Of a stretch of DNA of 64,000 nt, positions 56,558-64,000 are shown one piece after another. The translations under genes were made by a program, and so were the position numbers. The stretch's first letter is position 1; each line of letters opens with the position of its first letter. The stretch spans positions 3,162,001-3,226,000 of the forward strand of contig NZ_CP151275.1 of assembly GCF_038235435.1 (NCBI RefSeq), given 5' to 3'. Source of the DNA: Niveibacterium sp. SC-1. GTDB taxonomy: Bacteria > Pseudomonadota > Gammaproteobacteria > Burkholderiales > Rhodocyclaceae. The notes below the pieces were generated by a model. That model saw only the letters and a list, made by a program, of their open reading frames with translations, did not search any database and was not told the origin of the DNA.

Positions 56558-57253
56558 CTAGCTCATTACGCGCGCATAGAGCGTGTTGTCGGCGGCGTAG
56601 CAGCCGCACGATGTTCTCTCCAGCTCCGCGCGATCGAGAATGTCAATGCATCCGCGGCGATAGCGGATGAGTTCTCGCGTCTGCAAGATCGTCGCGGCAC
56701 GCGTGACCCCTGCACGACGCACACCAAGCATGTTGGCCATGAACTCATGGGTTGCATACAGCCTGTCGGAATGCGCGCGGTCATTCATCATCAAGAGCCA
56801 CCTTGCCAGGCGCGCCTCAACGAGATGGAAATGCACGCAACCGGCGTTTCGCGCGACCTGCCCCATCACCACATACAGGTAGTTCTGCAAGAGATGCTGC
56901 AAGGGCTCACTTTTCTGAAACACATCGCGAAACTGTTCCGCGTCCATGCGCAGTGCCCAGCCAGCCCCTTGCACCAGTGCACGCAGTGGTGAGATGTCGA
57001 CGCCGAGCGCCAGCGACGTACCCAGCATGCCTTCGTCGCCGACCAAGGCGACCTCCAGACTCGCGTGTTCATCCAGGGCATCGACAAGCGAAATGAAGCC
57101 GCTGGTCGGGAAGTAAACCTCGCGAATCCGATCGCCGGGTTCGGCCAGAACCTCGGCGAATACCAACTCGACGGGCCGACAATTTTCAAGGAGCTGTCGT
57201 CGCGTTCGGGCGGGCAGCGTCCCGATCAAACGATTCACAGGCGAGACAGGCAC
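56558..57253 (-). CDS. Crp/Fnr-family transcriptional regulator
   Basis: This 231-residue regulator has a cyclic-nucleotide-binding-like beta barrel (about 30-120) and a winged helix (HEFMANMLGVRRAGVTRAAT). It lacks the Fnr cysteine cluster and the cAMP-binding Arg/Ser pattern is not evident, so the ligand is unknown. The start is a GTG at 57253 with GGAG about 7 nt upstream; a TTG 14 codons earlier is possible. The next gene upstream is a paralogue (57391-58119). Confidence 0.85.
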   Translation of the reverse strand: MPVSPVNRLIGTLPARTRRQLLENCRPVELVFAEVLAEPGDRIREVYFPTSGFISLVDALDEHASLEVALVGDEGMLGTSLALGVDISPLRALVQGAGWALRMDAEQFRDVFQKSEPLQHLLQNYLYVVMGQVARNAGCVHFHLVEARLARWLLMMNDRAHSDRLYATHEFMANMLGVRRAGVTRAATILQTRELIRYRRGCIDILDRAELERTSCGCYAADNTLYARVMS

Positions 57254-57390
57254 CGCACTTCTCCAGGTCAGGTCAGGCCCGAGAATCTGGAGCAAAGTCA
57301 GCCCGGCGTCTGGACGCTAGCGTACGCAGCGTGAGGACACGAAAGGGACAGGATCTCGAACTCGGGCGGAGCGGACCTTCGAGGGGCAGT

Positions 57391-58119
57391 TCAGTTCGTC
57401 CCGGACTCAGGCTCAGGCTCGGGCAACAAGCGGTCGAACTCCTTCTTGACCACTGCGTAGCACTCGCAGGTGCGCGCCTCCAGCCCGGTCCGATCGAGGA
57501 CGGTGATCTGGCCGCGGTGATATTCGATCAGGCCGGCCTTCTGCAGGTTGCCCGCGGCTTCCGTGACGCCTTCACGCCGCACCCCCAACATGTTGGCCAT
57601 CAATTCCTGGGTCATCGCCAGTCGATTGGAAGGCAGGCGATCCAGACTGAGCAACAGCCATCGGCAGAGTTGCTGATCCAGAGAGTGGTGGCGATTGCAG
57701 ACGGCGGTCTGCGCCATCTGGGTGATTAGGGCCAGGGTATAGCGCAGCAAGAGGCGCTGCATCGCGCCCGCCCGGAAGAACTCGCTCTTCAACAGGGGTC
57801 CCGCCAGACGGTAGGCGTGCCCCGCGCTCTGTACTACCGCGCGGCTGGTCGTACTCTCGCCGCCCATGAACAGCGATACGCCGACGATGCCCTCGTTGCC
57901 GACCACCGCGATCTCCGCCGATGCGCCGTTTTCCATCACGTACAACAAGGACACGATGGCGGTGGCTGGGAAGTACACATACCGCGTTTGCGCGCCGGAT
58001 TCGGACAGCACGGCCCCCAGCCTCATTGGCATGAGTTCCAGGAAGGGATACAGGCGTGCGTACTCATCGGGTGGCAACGCGGCCAGCAGATGGTTCTGCC
58101 GAGGATCTGATACAGCCAT
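57391..58119 (-). CDS. Crp/Fnr-family transcriptional regulator
   Basis: This 242-residue regulator has an effector barrel (PATAIVSLLYVMENG, EIAVVGNEGIVG) and helix-turn-helix (QELMANMLGVRREGVTEAAG). It is paralogous to its neighbour in the barrel and in the conserved MANMLGVRR helix, an unusual Crp subgroup often duplicated in betaproteobacteria. It ends with a Pro/Glu tail. GGAGAAG precedes the ATG. No ligand or target can be assigned. Confidence 0.87.
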   Translation of the reverse strand: MAVSDPRQNHLLAALPPDEYARLYPFLELMPMRLGAVLSESGAQTRYVYFPATAIVSLLYVMENGASAEIAVVGNEGIVGVSLFMGGESTTSRAVVQSAGHAYRLAGPLLKSEFFRAGAMQRLLLRYTLALITQMAQTAVCNRHHSLDQQLCRWLLLSLDRLPSNRLAMTQELMANMLGVRREGVTEAAGNLQKAGLIEYHRGQITVLDRTGLEARTCECYAVVKKEFDRLLPEPEPESGTN

Positions 58120-58539
58120 AGGTCTTCTCCGGTTCGCGGTCGCAGCTTCCGGCCAGGGAGGCTGCTCCAGGGATACGGACGGGAAGGGCCAGACTCCGCC
58201 GCCGCGGCGGCATGCGCGCGCTTCCCTGGTTGTTCGACAGCGCGCCTCAGAGTTGGATCACGCGAGCGCGAGCCTGGCGCCGGTCAGGACGCCCGCCGCC
58301 ACGACACAGAAGTCTGATGGCGTCGTCGGCGGCCACTTCCTTGGGTGCGCCACCGTACAGACAGTCCATCGGTAGCCCCATAGGTTCCCGCTTCATGCGA
58401 TCGCGGTTTTCGCGCGTAGGCGTCTCTCGGTAGGGCTCGCCTCGGGATCGCACATGCAGCCACCTGCTTGTAGTCACTTTCCCGCCGCGCGCCGGATGCC
58501 GAACGCCACTACGAGCCCCTCACTTTCAAGGAAAGCAAG
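58120..58539. other. Divergent intergenic region without recognised gene
   Basis: These 420 bp separate a Crp/Fnr gene and the YqjD-like gene. Open frames of 70-80 codons exist on both strands but show no domain or ribosome site. An AAGGAAAG site precedes 58540. Confidence 0.4.
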
Positions 58540-58875
58540 ATGAGCATCGACCAGATCACAGGCACCTCCACACCGGACGACGGGAAGGAATCCCTCGCCG
58601 CGAACTTCAAAGGTGTCGTCAATGACACTGGTCATCTGCTCAAAGCCGTTGCGGCCAGCGGTGCAGACGAGCTTGCAGCGACACGGGACAGGGTCAGCGC
58701 CCGATTGAGCGATGCGCAATCGAGCATTGCGGACGCGCGACTACAGGTCGCGGAATCTGCCAAGGCCAGCGCCGTGGCGGTAGGCGTCTACGCTCGGATA
58801 CACCCCTGGCAGATCATCGGCTTGAGCGCAGCGACGGGCTTCGTCACAGGGCTCCTGTTCAGCCGTCGCCACTGA
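58540..58875 (+). CDS. YqjD/ElaB-like (DUF883) membrane-anchored protein
   Basis: This 111-residue protein has an amphipathic helical body (LKAVAASGADELAATRDRVS) and a C-terminal membrane helix with GxxxG-type glycine spacing, ending FSRRH. This is the DUF883 pattern of YqjD/ElaB, stationary-phase inner-membrane proteins that can bind ribosomes in E. coli. AAGGAAAG lies 5 nt before the ATG. Confidence 0.88.
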   Translation: MSIDQITGTSTPDDGKESLAANFKGVVNDTGHLLKAVAASGADELAATRDRVSARLSDAQSSIADARLQVAESAKASAVAVGVYARIHPWQIIGLSAATGFVTGLLFSRRH

Positions 58876-58985
58876 CGCGGGCGGGCAGCGGCATGCCGCG
58901 CCAGTTGTCGCTTTCGACTGGTTCGGGCGGATCCTGCAAGAGAGGACCACGGACGATGCACTTCTGACGCGGCGCCACTGATCGT

Positions 58986-59636
58986 ATGAACAGCTACCCC
59001 TTGTCCGTATTGCTCGTGGGCGATGAGCCCGCGTCGGCACAGGCAACCTGCGTGACGCTCGCCGGATCGGAAGCTGGCGAGGGCGTGGCGACCTGGCACA
59101 TCGAATGGGCCCCCAGCGCAGCAGAGGCCCTGACGTATCTGGGCTCTCACATCATCGACGTGCTGCTGCTGGACCTCCCTCCCCTGCAAAGTCACGGGCT
59201 GGAAGCACTGCTCCAGTTACGACGTGCAGTGGGCGATGCGCTGGTGCTCGTACTGAGCAACGAGGATGACGAAGATGCCGCTCGACAAGCGGCGCTGCTC
59301 TGCCCTCACGAAAGCCTTCCGAAATGTCGCCCGGACGTCTGGCTGCCCAGCACCTTGTGCTACTTGCTCGCACGCAGGGCCGCCCGGGAAGCCTCGCATG
59401 AAGGCGACCGGGTCCCGCCCGGGCTCGTCACCCGCAACGAGGCGCCCAAGGCCGCTCCGCACGCCGCTGACGAGCACTGTCATGCGGCGGTTCATCACCA
59501 GGACCGCGTCCCGGACAAGGCCGTGTGGCGCGGCCCTGCCATCGGCCTGCCAGCCACGGTCCACTTCCTCAGACCCGATGGCAAGGTCCTGCGGGGGCGT
59601 ACATGGACGCCCCCGGTTTGCCCAGCTTTCACGTGA
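58986..59636 (+). pseudogene. 5' part of a REC-PAS-GGDEF diguanylate cyclase gene, interrupted by the IS
   Basis: The frame encodes a receiver-like domain (phospho-Asp 63 in VLLLDLPPL; acidic VGDEP near the start), then a polar linker. From about 59597 it reads into IS copy 2 and stops at 59636 (216 residues). Joining base 59596 to base 61001 keeps the same frame, with no stop, into the PAS-GGDEF part, giving one 566-residue protein. The remaining piece could still make a receiver-only protein. Confidence 0.75.
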
Positions 59637-59867
59637 TGATGGTTGGAAGGCAAGCTTGCAGCCGTACATTCGGACTTTTGCTGCGGCGAAGCCGCTGTCC
59701 CTGATGGAATGCGCTGGTTGGGTCCCGATCGATTCAATGCACTCGAAGTGCGTCGCCCCGGATGGGTTTGGTCAACCACGGTCTTACCTGTTTCGCCATC
59801 AATGCGTGATTGCCAGAGCAATCGGTGGAAGTGCTTCCTGTTCGATCTTGCGAGTGCTTGTTTCCTG
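59597..59867 (-). ncRNA. Candidate seekRNA/bridge-RNA region of IS copy 2
   Basis: This is the same 271-bp non-coding end as in copy 1, with hairpins at 59683-59695, 59739-59751 and 59808-59823. It would specify the same target preference. Confidence 0.5.
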
Positions 59868-60902
59868 CTATGCCGTTGCCAGCCCGGTCGTGTAATTGAC
59901 TCGGAATTCCCGATCATGGGCGAGCAAAGCCCAGACCGTTCTTGCGTTCTTGTTCGCCAAGGCAACGGCGGCGATGTTCGGATTTCGTCGGTTGAGCAGG
60001 CTGTTCAACCAGGGGTTGGACTTCGCATGACGCTTGGCGGCCAGAATGGCTGCGCGAGCGCCGTGGATGAGCAAAGTCCGCAGATAGACGTCTCCGCGTT
60101 TGCTGATGCCCAGCAGTGTTTGTTTGCCGCCGCTGGAGTGTTGGCGCGGAACGAGGCCCAACCACGCGGCGAGCTGACGGCCATTGTTGAAGCTGCGTGC
60201 ATCGGCGATCGATGCCACCAGCGCCGTGGCAGTCAGTGGCCCGATCCCCGGAATCTTCTCTAGGCGCTGGCTGAGCTCACAGCCGTGGTGCCACTGCTTG
60301 ATCTGCGCCTCGAGTTCGCCCACGTGCCGGTCCAGTTCCACCAACTGCGCATAGAGGCGCTGCATCAGGCACCGGAACACCTCGGGTAGTTCGTCGCCGG
60401 CATGCTCGATGAGTCCCTGCAACTGACTGCGCAAGGTGCATATTCCCTTCGGAAGCACCATGCCGAACTCGGCCATCAATCCGCGAATCTGGTTTGCCTG
60501 TGCGGTACGCGCGGCAACGAAGCCCTGTCGCACTCGGTGCAACGACAACACAGCCTGCTGCTCAACGCTCTTGATTGGCACGAATCGCATGTTAGGCCGT
60601 GCAACCGCTTCGCAGATCGCCTCGGCATCCGCCGCATCGTTCTTGTTGCTCTTCACGTACGGCTTGACGAATTGCGGTGACATCAGCTTGACGGTGTGCC
60701 CGAAGCCCTTGAGCTTGCGCGCCCAGTGGTGTGCGCCACCACACGCCTCCATCCCAACCAGGCAGGGCGGTAAGTTGGCCATGAACTTGGCGACCTGCTC
60801 GCGCTTGAGCTGTTTGCGTAAAACAGTCTTGCCCTGCCCATCCACACCGTGCACCTGGAACACGCTCTTGGCCAGGTCGATCCCGATTGTCGTAATCTGC
60901 AT
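59868..60902 (-). CDS. IS110-family transposase (IS1111 group), copy 2
   Basis: This 344-residue transposase is identical in translation to copy 1, with intact DEDD and Transposase_20 domains. It is transcribed opposite to the gene it interrupts, from the cyclase side at 60902. Confidence 0.95.
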   Translation of the reverse strand: MQITTIGIDLAKSVFQVHGVDGQGKTVLRKQLKREQVAKFMANLPPCLVGMEACGGAHHWARKLKGFGHTVKLMSPQFVKPYVKSNKNDAADAEAICEAVARPNMRFVPIKSVEQQAVLSLHRVRQGFVAARTAQANQIRGLMAEFGMVLPKGICTLRSQLQGLIEHAGDELPEVFRCLMQRLYAQLVELDRHVGELEAQIKQWHHGCELSQRLEKIPGIGPLTATALVASIADARSFNNGRQLAAWLGLVPRQHSSGGKQTLLGISKRGDVYLRTLLIHGARAAILAAKRHAKSNPWLNSLLNRRNPNIAAVALANKNARTVWALLAHDREFRVNYTTGLATA

Positions 60903-61000
60903 GACGGACGCCTCCTTCGTTTCGAGTGGTTGATAAGCGCTTCCACTCTGGCACAGCGATGCCTATCGAGGCGGGGGCGTCCATCCCATTGATTCAGGTG

Positions 61001-62090
61001 GGCATCGGGCGATCCGGCAAACTCGCGGCCTCCCGCTGCCTCTCCGGGTGTTGCGCCGGCAGGCGCGGCTCGACGTCCCGCGAAGCGCGCCGAGGGGCCC
61101 GACGTGGCCTCGATACACAGGGCCGCGGACCTCGCCCGAGGCAAGACTGCGGAGTACGTCCTGCTCATGGAGGAGGCCTTGTTCGCCGAGAAGGAGCGCG
61201 CGACCGTCAGCCTCGACGCAATCGGCGACGCGGTGCTGACGACTGACGTGCAGGGCAAGGTCATCCACATGAATTGCATGGCGGAAACCATGACCGGCTG
61301 GCCCCGCGAGGAGGCGATAGGCCGCTCGCTGACCGAGGTCTTCCAGATCATCGACGGTCAGAACAGGGAGAGCGTGCCGCCCCCTGCACAGCGCGCGATC
61401 GTCGAGGACAGGACGGTCGCCCTGGCCACCGACCTCGTCCTTATCCATCGCAATGGCGCCGAATCGGCGATAGAGGATTCGGCGGCTCCCGTCCATAACC
61501 GCGACGGGACGGTCGCCGGCGCGGTCATCGTCTTCCACGACATCAGCCAGTCGCGCGCGATGGCGCAGAGAATGGCCCACCTCGCCCAACACGACGCCCT
61601 CACGGGTCTGCCCAACCGCATGACCTTCAGCGAGCATCTGACGCGGGCGATCGGGCTGGCACAGCGACATCACAAACTAGCCGCGCTGCTGTTTCTCGAC
61701 CTGGATCGCTTCAAGCACATCAACGATTCGCTCGGGCACGGGATCGGCGACGCGCTGCTGCAATCGGTCAGCCAGCGACTGCTGGGCTGCATGCGAGCAA
61801 CCGATACCGTGTGCCGTCAAGGCGGCGACGAATTCGTGATCCTGCTCACTGAAATCAAGCAGGCCGAGGATGCGGCACGTGTCGCCGAAGCCCTGCACTG
61901 CGCATTGCAGGCTCCGCATTTCCTGAGCGGCCACGAACTGCACATCGGGGTGAGCATCGGCATCAGCGTCTATCCGGTAGACGGTCTCACTCCGGATGCC
62001 CTGATGCAGCGTGCCGACGCCGCGATGTACCAGGCAAAGGCCATCGGCCACGACAGCTATCAGTTCTTTCGGTCAGACATGAACGCATAG
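61001..62090 (+). pseudogene. 3' part of the interrupted REC-PAS-GGDEF gene
   Basis: The open frame begins inside the gene with a Pro/Ala/Arg linker, then a PAS domain (DAIGDAVLTTDVQGKVIHMN, VFHDISQSRAMA) and a GGDEF domain. The GGDEF domain has the active-site GGDEF and an inhibitory-site RATD five residues before it. The only start available in the present arrangement is a GTG at 61104 (or a later ATG), with no good ribosome site, so expression depends on IS or cryptic signals. The catalytic residues of a diguanylate cyclase are intact. No EAL domain follows. Confidence 0.75.
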
Positions 62091-62472
62091 ACGGTGCGTC
62101 TCCGGGGACCTGCCGCGCAGGCCGTCCAGCCCGGACCCTTGCAGCGGGACGCGGAGCCTGTGCGGATTGCCGGGCGGATGCCTCGAAGCATTTCGCCCCC
62201 CTGTGCTTGTGTGTGCTACCGCACCGACGACGGGACAGCACACCTTCATGCTGAAGTCATTCCCTCTCCGCGGCCCCGCCGGTCTCTACGCGGTCCGTCG
62301 GCGCCAGCCAACGCGCAACCTCGCCACTGGCAGGCTGCGCAAGAGAGTCGCCACCGCGTGACCTGCGGCTTGCGGCGCGACCCGCGAAGCGTCGACGGGA
62401 CGCACGCCGGACTGCACGCCAGAAAGATCCGGACAGCCTCCGGTCGCCCTCACGCCCCTGACAGGACTCACC
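62091..62472 (+). other. Intergenic region without recognised gene
   Basis: About 380 bp lie between the cyclase remnant and the phasin-like gene. Frames here on both strands lack any domain. Nothing regulatory could be identified beyond ordinary GC-rich sequence. Confidence 0.4.
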
Positions 62473-62994
62473 ATGACGACGAGCAATACCTGGACCGCCA
62501 GCATGTTCCCGATGCTCCCCCTCTTCCCCGCTTTCCCCTTTGCGAGCTGGAACCGGCTGGCATGGAGGACGGCCGGGATCGCCTTCGATTCGGCACAGGT
62601 CATCGGTCATCGCGTACACCGGATGGCCATTGCAGGCCCTGTTCCCAGCGCGCGTGATCAACACGAATTCGCGCTCATGGGCCAAGAGAAGGTGGAGGCC
62701 GGCGTCGCTTCAGCCCAGGCCGCCGCGACGGGACTGGCGCTCCTCAACCCGGAGATCGGCGCCCTTCTGCTCAAACAGATGTTCGCGGCGTCGCAAACCT
62801 TGCTGGCGATCTCGGCCAGCAACAATGCCGGCCAGGCAAGCGAGCGCAGCGCGCGGCTCATGCGCGACAGTGTGGAAGACGCGATGCTCACCGCCTCGGC
62901 CTTGTCGCGGGCCTCCGTACGAATTGCCCACGTCGCCCTCACTCCGGTGCAGGCACGTGTGCGCAGCAACCTCGCGCGCCTGGGCCGGGCTTAG
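62473..62994 (+). CDS. Phasin-like protein (polyhydroxyalkanoate granule-associated, tentative)
   Basis: This 173-residue protein has an N-terminal aromatic/hydrophobic patch (about 10-30) and long amphipathic helices (AGVASAQAAATGLALLNPE, AASQTLLAISASNN). That matches short phasins that coat polyhydroxyalkanoate granules. The family is weakly conserved, so another small coiled-coil protein is possible. No PHA synthesis gene is in the window. Confidence 0.5.
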   Translation: MTTSNTWTASMFPMLPLFPAFPFASWNRLAWRTAGIAFDSAQVIGHRVHRMAIAGPVPSARDQHEFALMGQEKVEAGVASAQAAATGLALLNPEIGALLLKQMFAASQTLLAISASNNAGQASERSARLMRDSVEDAMLTASALSRASVRIAHVALTPVQARVRSNLARLGRA

Positions 62995-63084
62995 CCGGCC
63001 TCCGTTCGCCCGCTGCCGAAGGAGTACGCCCCCCCCCTGCCTCAGCCGACGTCGTTCTCCGGCGCTCCCGAAAGGACGTTCGAA

Positions 63085-64000
63085 TTGAGCTCCGGCATCC
63101 GTCTTTCCGGCCATCGCCTGTTTGCCCGCCTGCGCGAGGTCGCGCTTGCCGGTGGCCGCCAGCTGCACGACCTGCCCGAGGCCGAACCGCCACTGCGCGC
63201 GGAGCTCTACAGCGCCGACCAGATGGCGCAGCACGGCAAGACACTCGCAGCCGCGCATCGCCTGACCGAGCGTCACGCGCCGGATCTCCTGCTGCCCCGC
63301 CTCGCTGCCAACGAGCGCGCCCTGGTCGAGGTATGCGCGTTGCTGACGGACGCGGTGGCAGCCAAGCGCCGGGTCACGCCGGCGGCCGAATGGCTGCTCG
63401 ACAATTTCTATCTGATCGAAGAACAGATCCGCACCACGCGCCGGCACCTGCCTAAAGGCTACAGCCGCGAATTGCCGCGTCTGGCCGGCGTCGATGACAG
63501 CGCCACCTATCCGCGCGTCTACGACATCGCACTGGAGATCGTCTCGCACGGCGACGGCCGCGTGGACGAGGATGTCCTGCGTCGCTATCTGTCGGCCTAC
63601 CAGACCGTCTCGCCTCTCACGCTGGGCGAGCTGTGGGCGGTCCCCATCATGCTGCGCCTGGCGATCATCGAGAACTTGCGCCGCGTCGGTCTGCGCATCG
63701 CTTCGGGTTCGATCGAACGCAATCTGGCCGCCAGTTGGGCGGACCAGATGAGCGAGACGGCCGAGAACGATCCGAAGAGTCTCATCCTGGTCATTGCCGA
63801 CATGGCGCGCTCACTCCCGCCGATGATGAGCCCCTTCGTCGCCGAGTTGTCACGTCGTCTGCGCGGCCGCGGCCCCGCCCTGGCACTACCGCTGACGTGG
63901 ATCGAGCAACGCTTGTCGGAACTCGGGCTCACCATCGAGCAGCTGGTCCAGAACGAGGGCCAGCAACAGGCCGCAAGCCAGGTGTCCATCAGCAACAGCA
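63085..64000 (+). CDS. Cyclic beta-1,2-glucan synthase (NdvB/GH94-like), N-terminal part
   Basis: The frame is open from the stop of the previous gene to the right edge. A TTG at 63085 with AAAGGA ~9 nt upstream is the likely start. The visible ~305 residues include WLLDNFYLIEEQIRTTRRHL and PKGYSRELPRL. This is the conserved N-terminal region of very large (about 2800-residue) NdvB/ChvB proteins, which polymerise and cyclise periplasmic beta-1,2-glucan for osmotic adaptation and host interaction. The glycosyltransferase and GH94 parts lie outside the window. Confidence 0.85.
   Translation, partial: MSSGIRLSGHRLFARLREVALAGGRQLHDLPEAEPPLRAELYSADQMAQHGKTLAAAHRLTERHAPDLLLPRLAANERALVEVCALLTDAVAAKRRVTPAAEWLLDNFYLIEEQIRTTRRHLPKGYSRELPRLAGVDDSATYPRVYDIALEIVSHGDGRVDEDVLRRYLSAYQTVSPLTLGELWAVPIMLRLAIIENLRRVGLRIASGSIERNLAASWADQMSETAENDPKSLILVIADMARSLPPMMSPFVAELSRRLRGRGPALALPLTWIEQRLSELGLTIEQLVQNEGQQQAASQVSISNS

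Larger units (their letters stand above)
59597..61000 (-). mobile_element. IS110-family (IS1111-group) insertion sequence, copy 2
   Basis: This 1404-bp block appears identical to 38024-39427 (offset 21573), in the same orientation, with the same subterminal repeats at 59603-59615 and 60972-60984. Its length is a multiple of three. It splits the REC-PAS-GGDEF gene, so it is the younger disruption of a recognisable gene. Confidence 0.9.

Noticed and set aside
39428..59596. Segment between IS copies as a composite transposon
   Set aside because: IS110/IS1111 elements move singly, lack terminal repeats of the needed type, and the interior looks like ordinary chromosome; only recombination between copies is a reasonable claim.
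62094..62685. Overlapping open frames on both strands before the phasin-like gene
   Set aside because: No domain; the plus-strand frame overlaps the better supported phasin-like gene in another frame.
1..64000. CRISPR arrays, tRNA or rRNA genes, prophage
   Set aside because: No regularly spaced repeats, cloverleaf-like segments, rRNA sequence or phage structural genes were noticed on reading; no computational search was possible.

Overview
The window (about 65% GC by eye) looks like the chromosome of a betaproteobacterium, most likely Rhodocyclales or Burkholderiales. This rests on blocks typical of that group: dut-coaBC-radC-rpmB-rpmG, purN-DUF3108-rsmB-mscS, and the Pseudomonas-style aruCFGDBE arginine operon. 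The species cannot be named from the sequence alone.

Layout. 1-5792 (minus): tail of a type VI secretion cluster, tssJ-tssK-tssL-tssM, with tssM running off the left edge. 5943-8939: housekeeping genes dut, coaBC, radC, rpmB, rpmG. 9458-13759: a complete two-gene sugar phosphotransferase system (EIIA-HPr-EI fusion plus EIIC-EIIB-EIIB'). 13903-21037: HD phosphohydrolase, fatty acid desaturase, the purN/DUF3108/rsmB/mscS operon and a DedA protein. 21281-25935: a FeeM-like N-acyltransferase followed by a GlrK/QseG/GlrR (QseEGF) two-component system, then a sigma-54 promoter with two GlrR-like boxes in front of a small EF-hand protein. 26052-27440: a beta-CASP metallo-beta-lactamase RNase. 27462-27732: a 271-bp inverted-repeat (MITE-like) element. 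27731-36346 (minus): arginine succinyltransferase operon aruC-aruF-aruG-astD-astB-astE, ending in a translationally coupled OLD-family nuclease. 36524-37979: a LacI regulator and an NTF2-like protein.

38024-39427 and 59597-61000 are two apparently identical copies of an IS110/IS1111-type insertion sequence in the same orientation. The 20.2 kb between them carries an MFS/LysR pair, a DUF1349 protein, and a xylose operon xylB-xylA-GH43 xylosidase-transketolase. The operon is followed by an unusual cytoplasmic histidine kinase whose sensor is a LacI-type sugar-binding domain. The same segment holds an EAL-CBS-GGDEF protein, a CPA1 antiporter with a trypsin-like protease, two Crp/Fnr regulators and a YqjD-like protein. 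The second IS copy has split a REC-PAS-GGDEF diguanylate cyclase gene in frame. After it come a phasin-like protein and the start of a cyclic beta-1,2-glucan synthase that runs off the right edge.

Together the genes describe a carbohydrate-using bacterium (PTS sugar import, xylo-oligosaccharide and xylose catabolism into the pentose phosphate pathway) that also degrades arginine, competes by T6SS, and uses c-di-GMP and envelope-stress signalling. The points most worth a second look are the LacI-sensor/kinase fusion in the xylose locus, the acyltransferase-GlrKGR-sigma54-EF-hand module, the IS-split cyclase with its candidate seekRNA, the MITE-like element, and the operator embedded in the xylB promoter. 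No tRNA, rRNA or CRISPR array was recognised.
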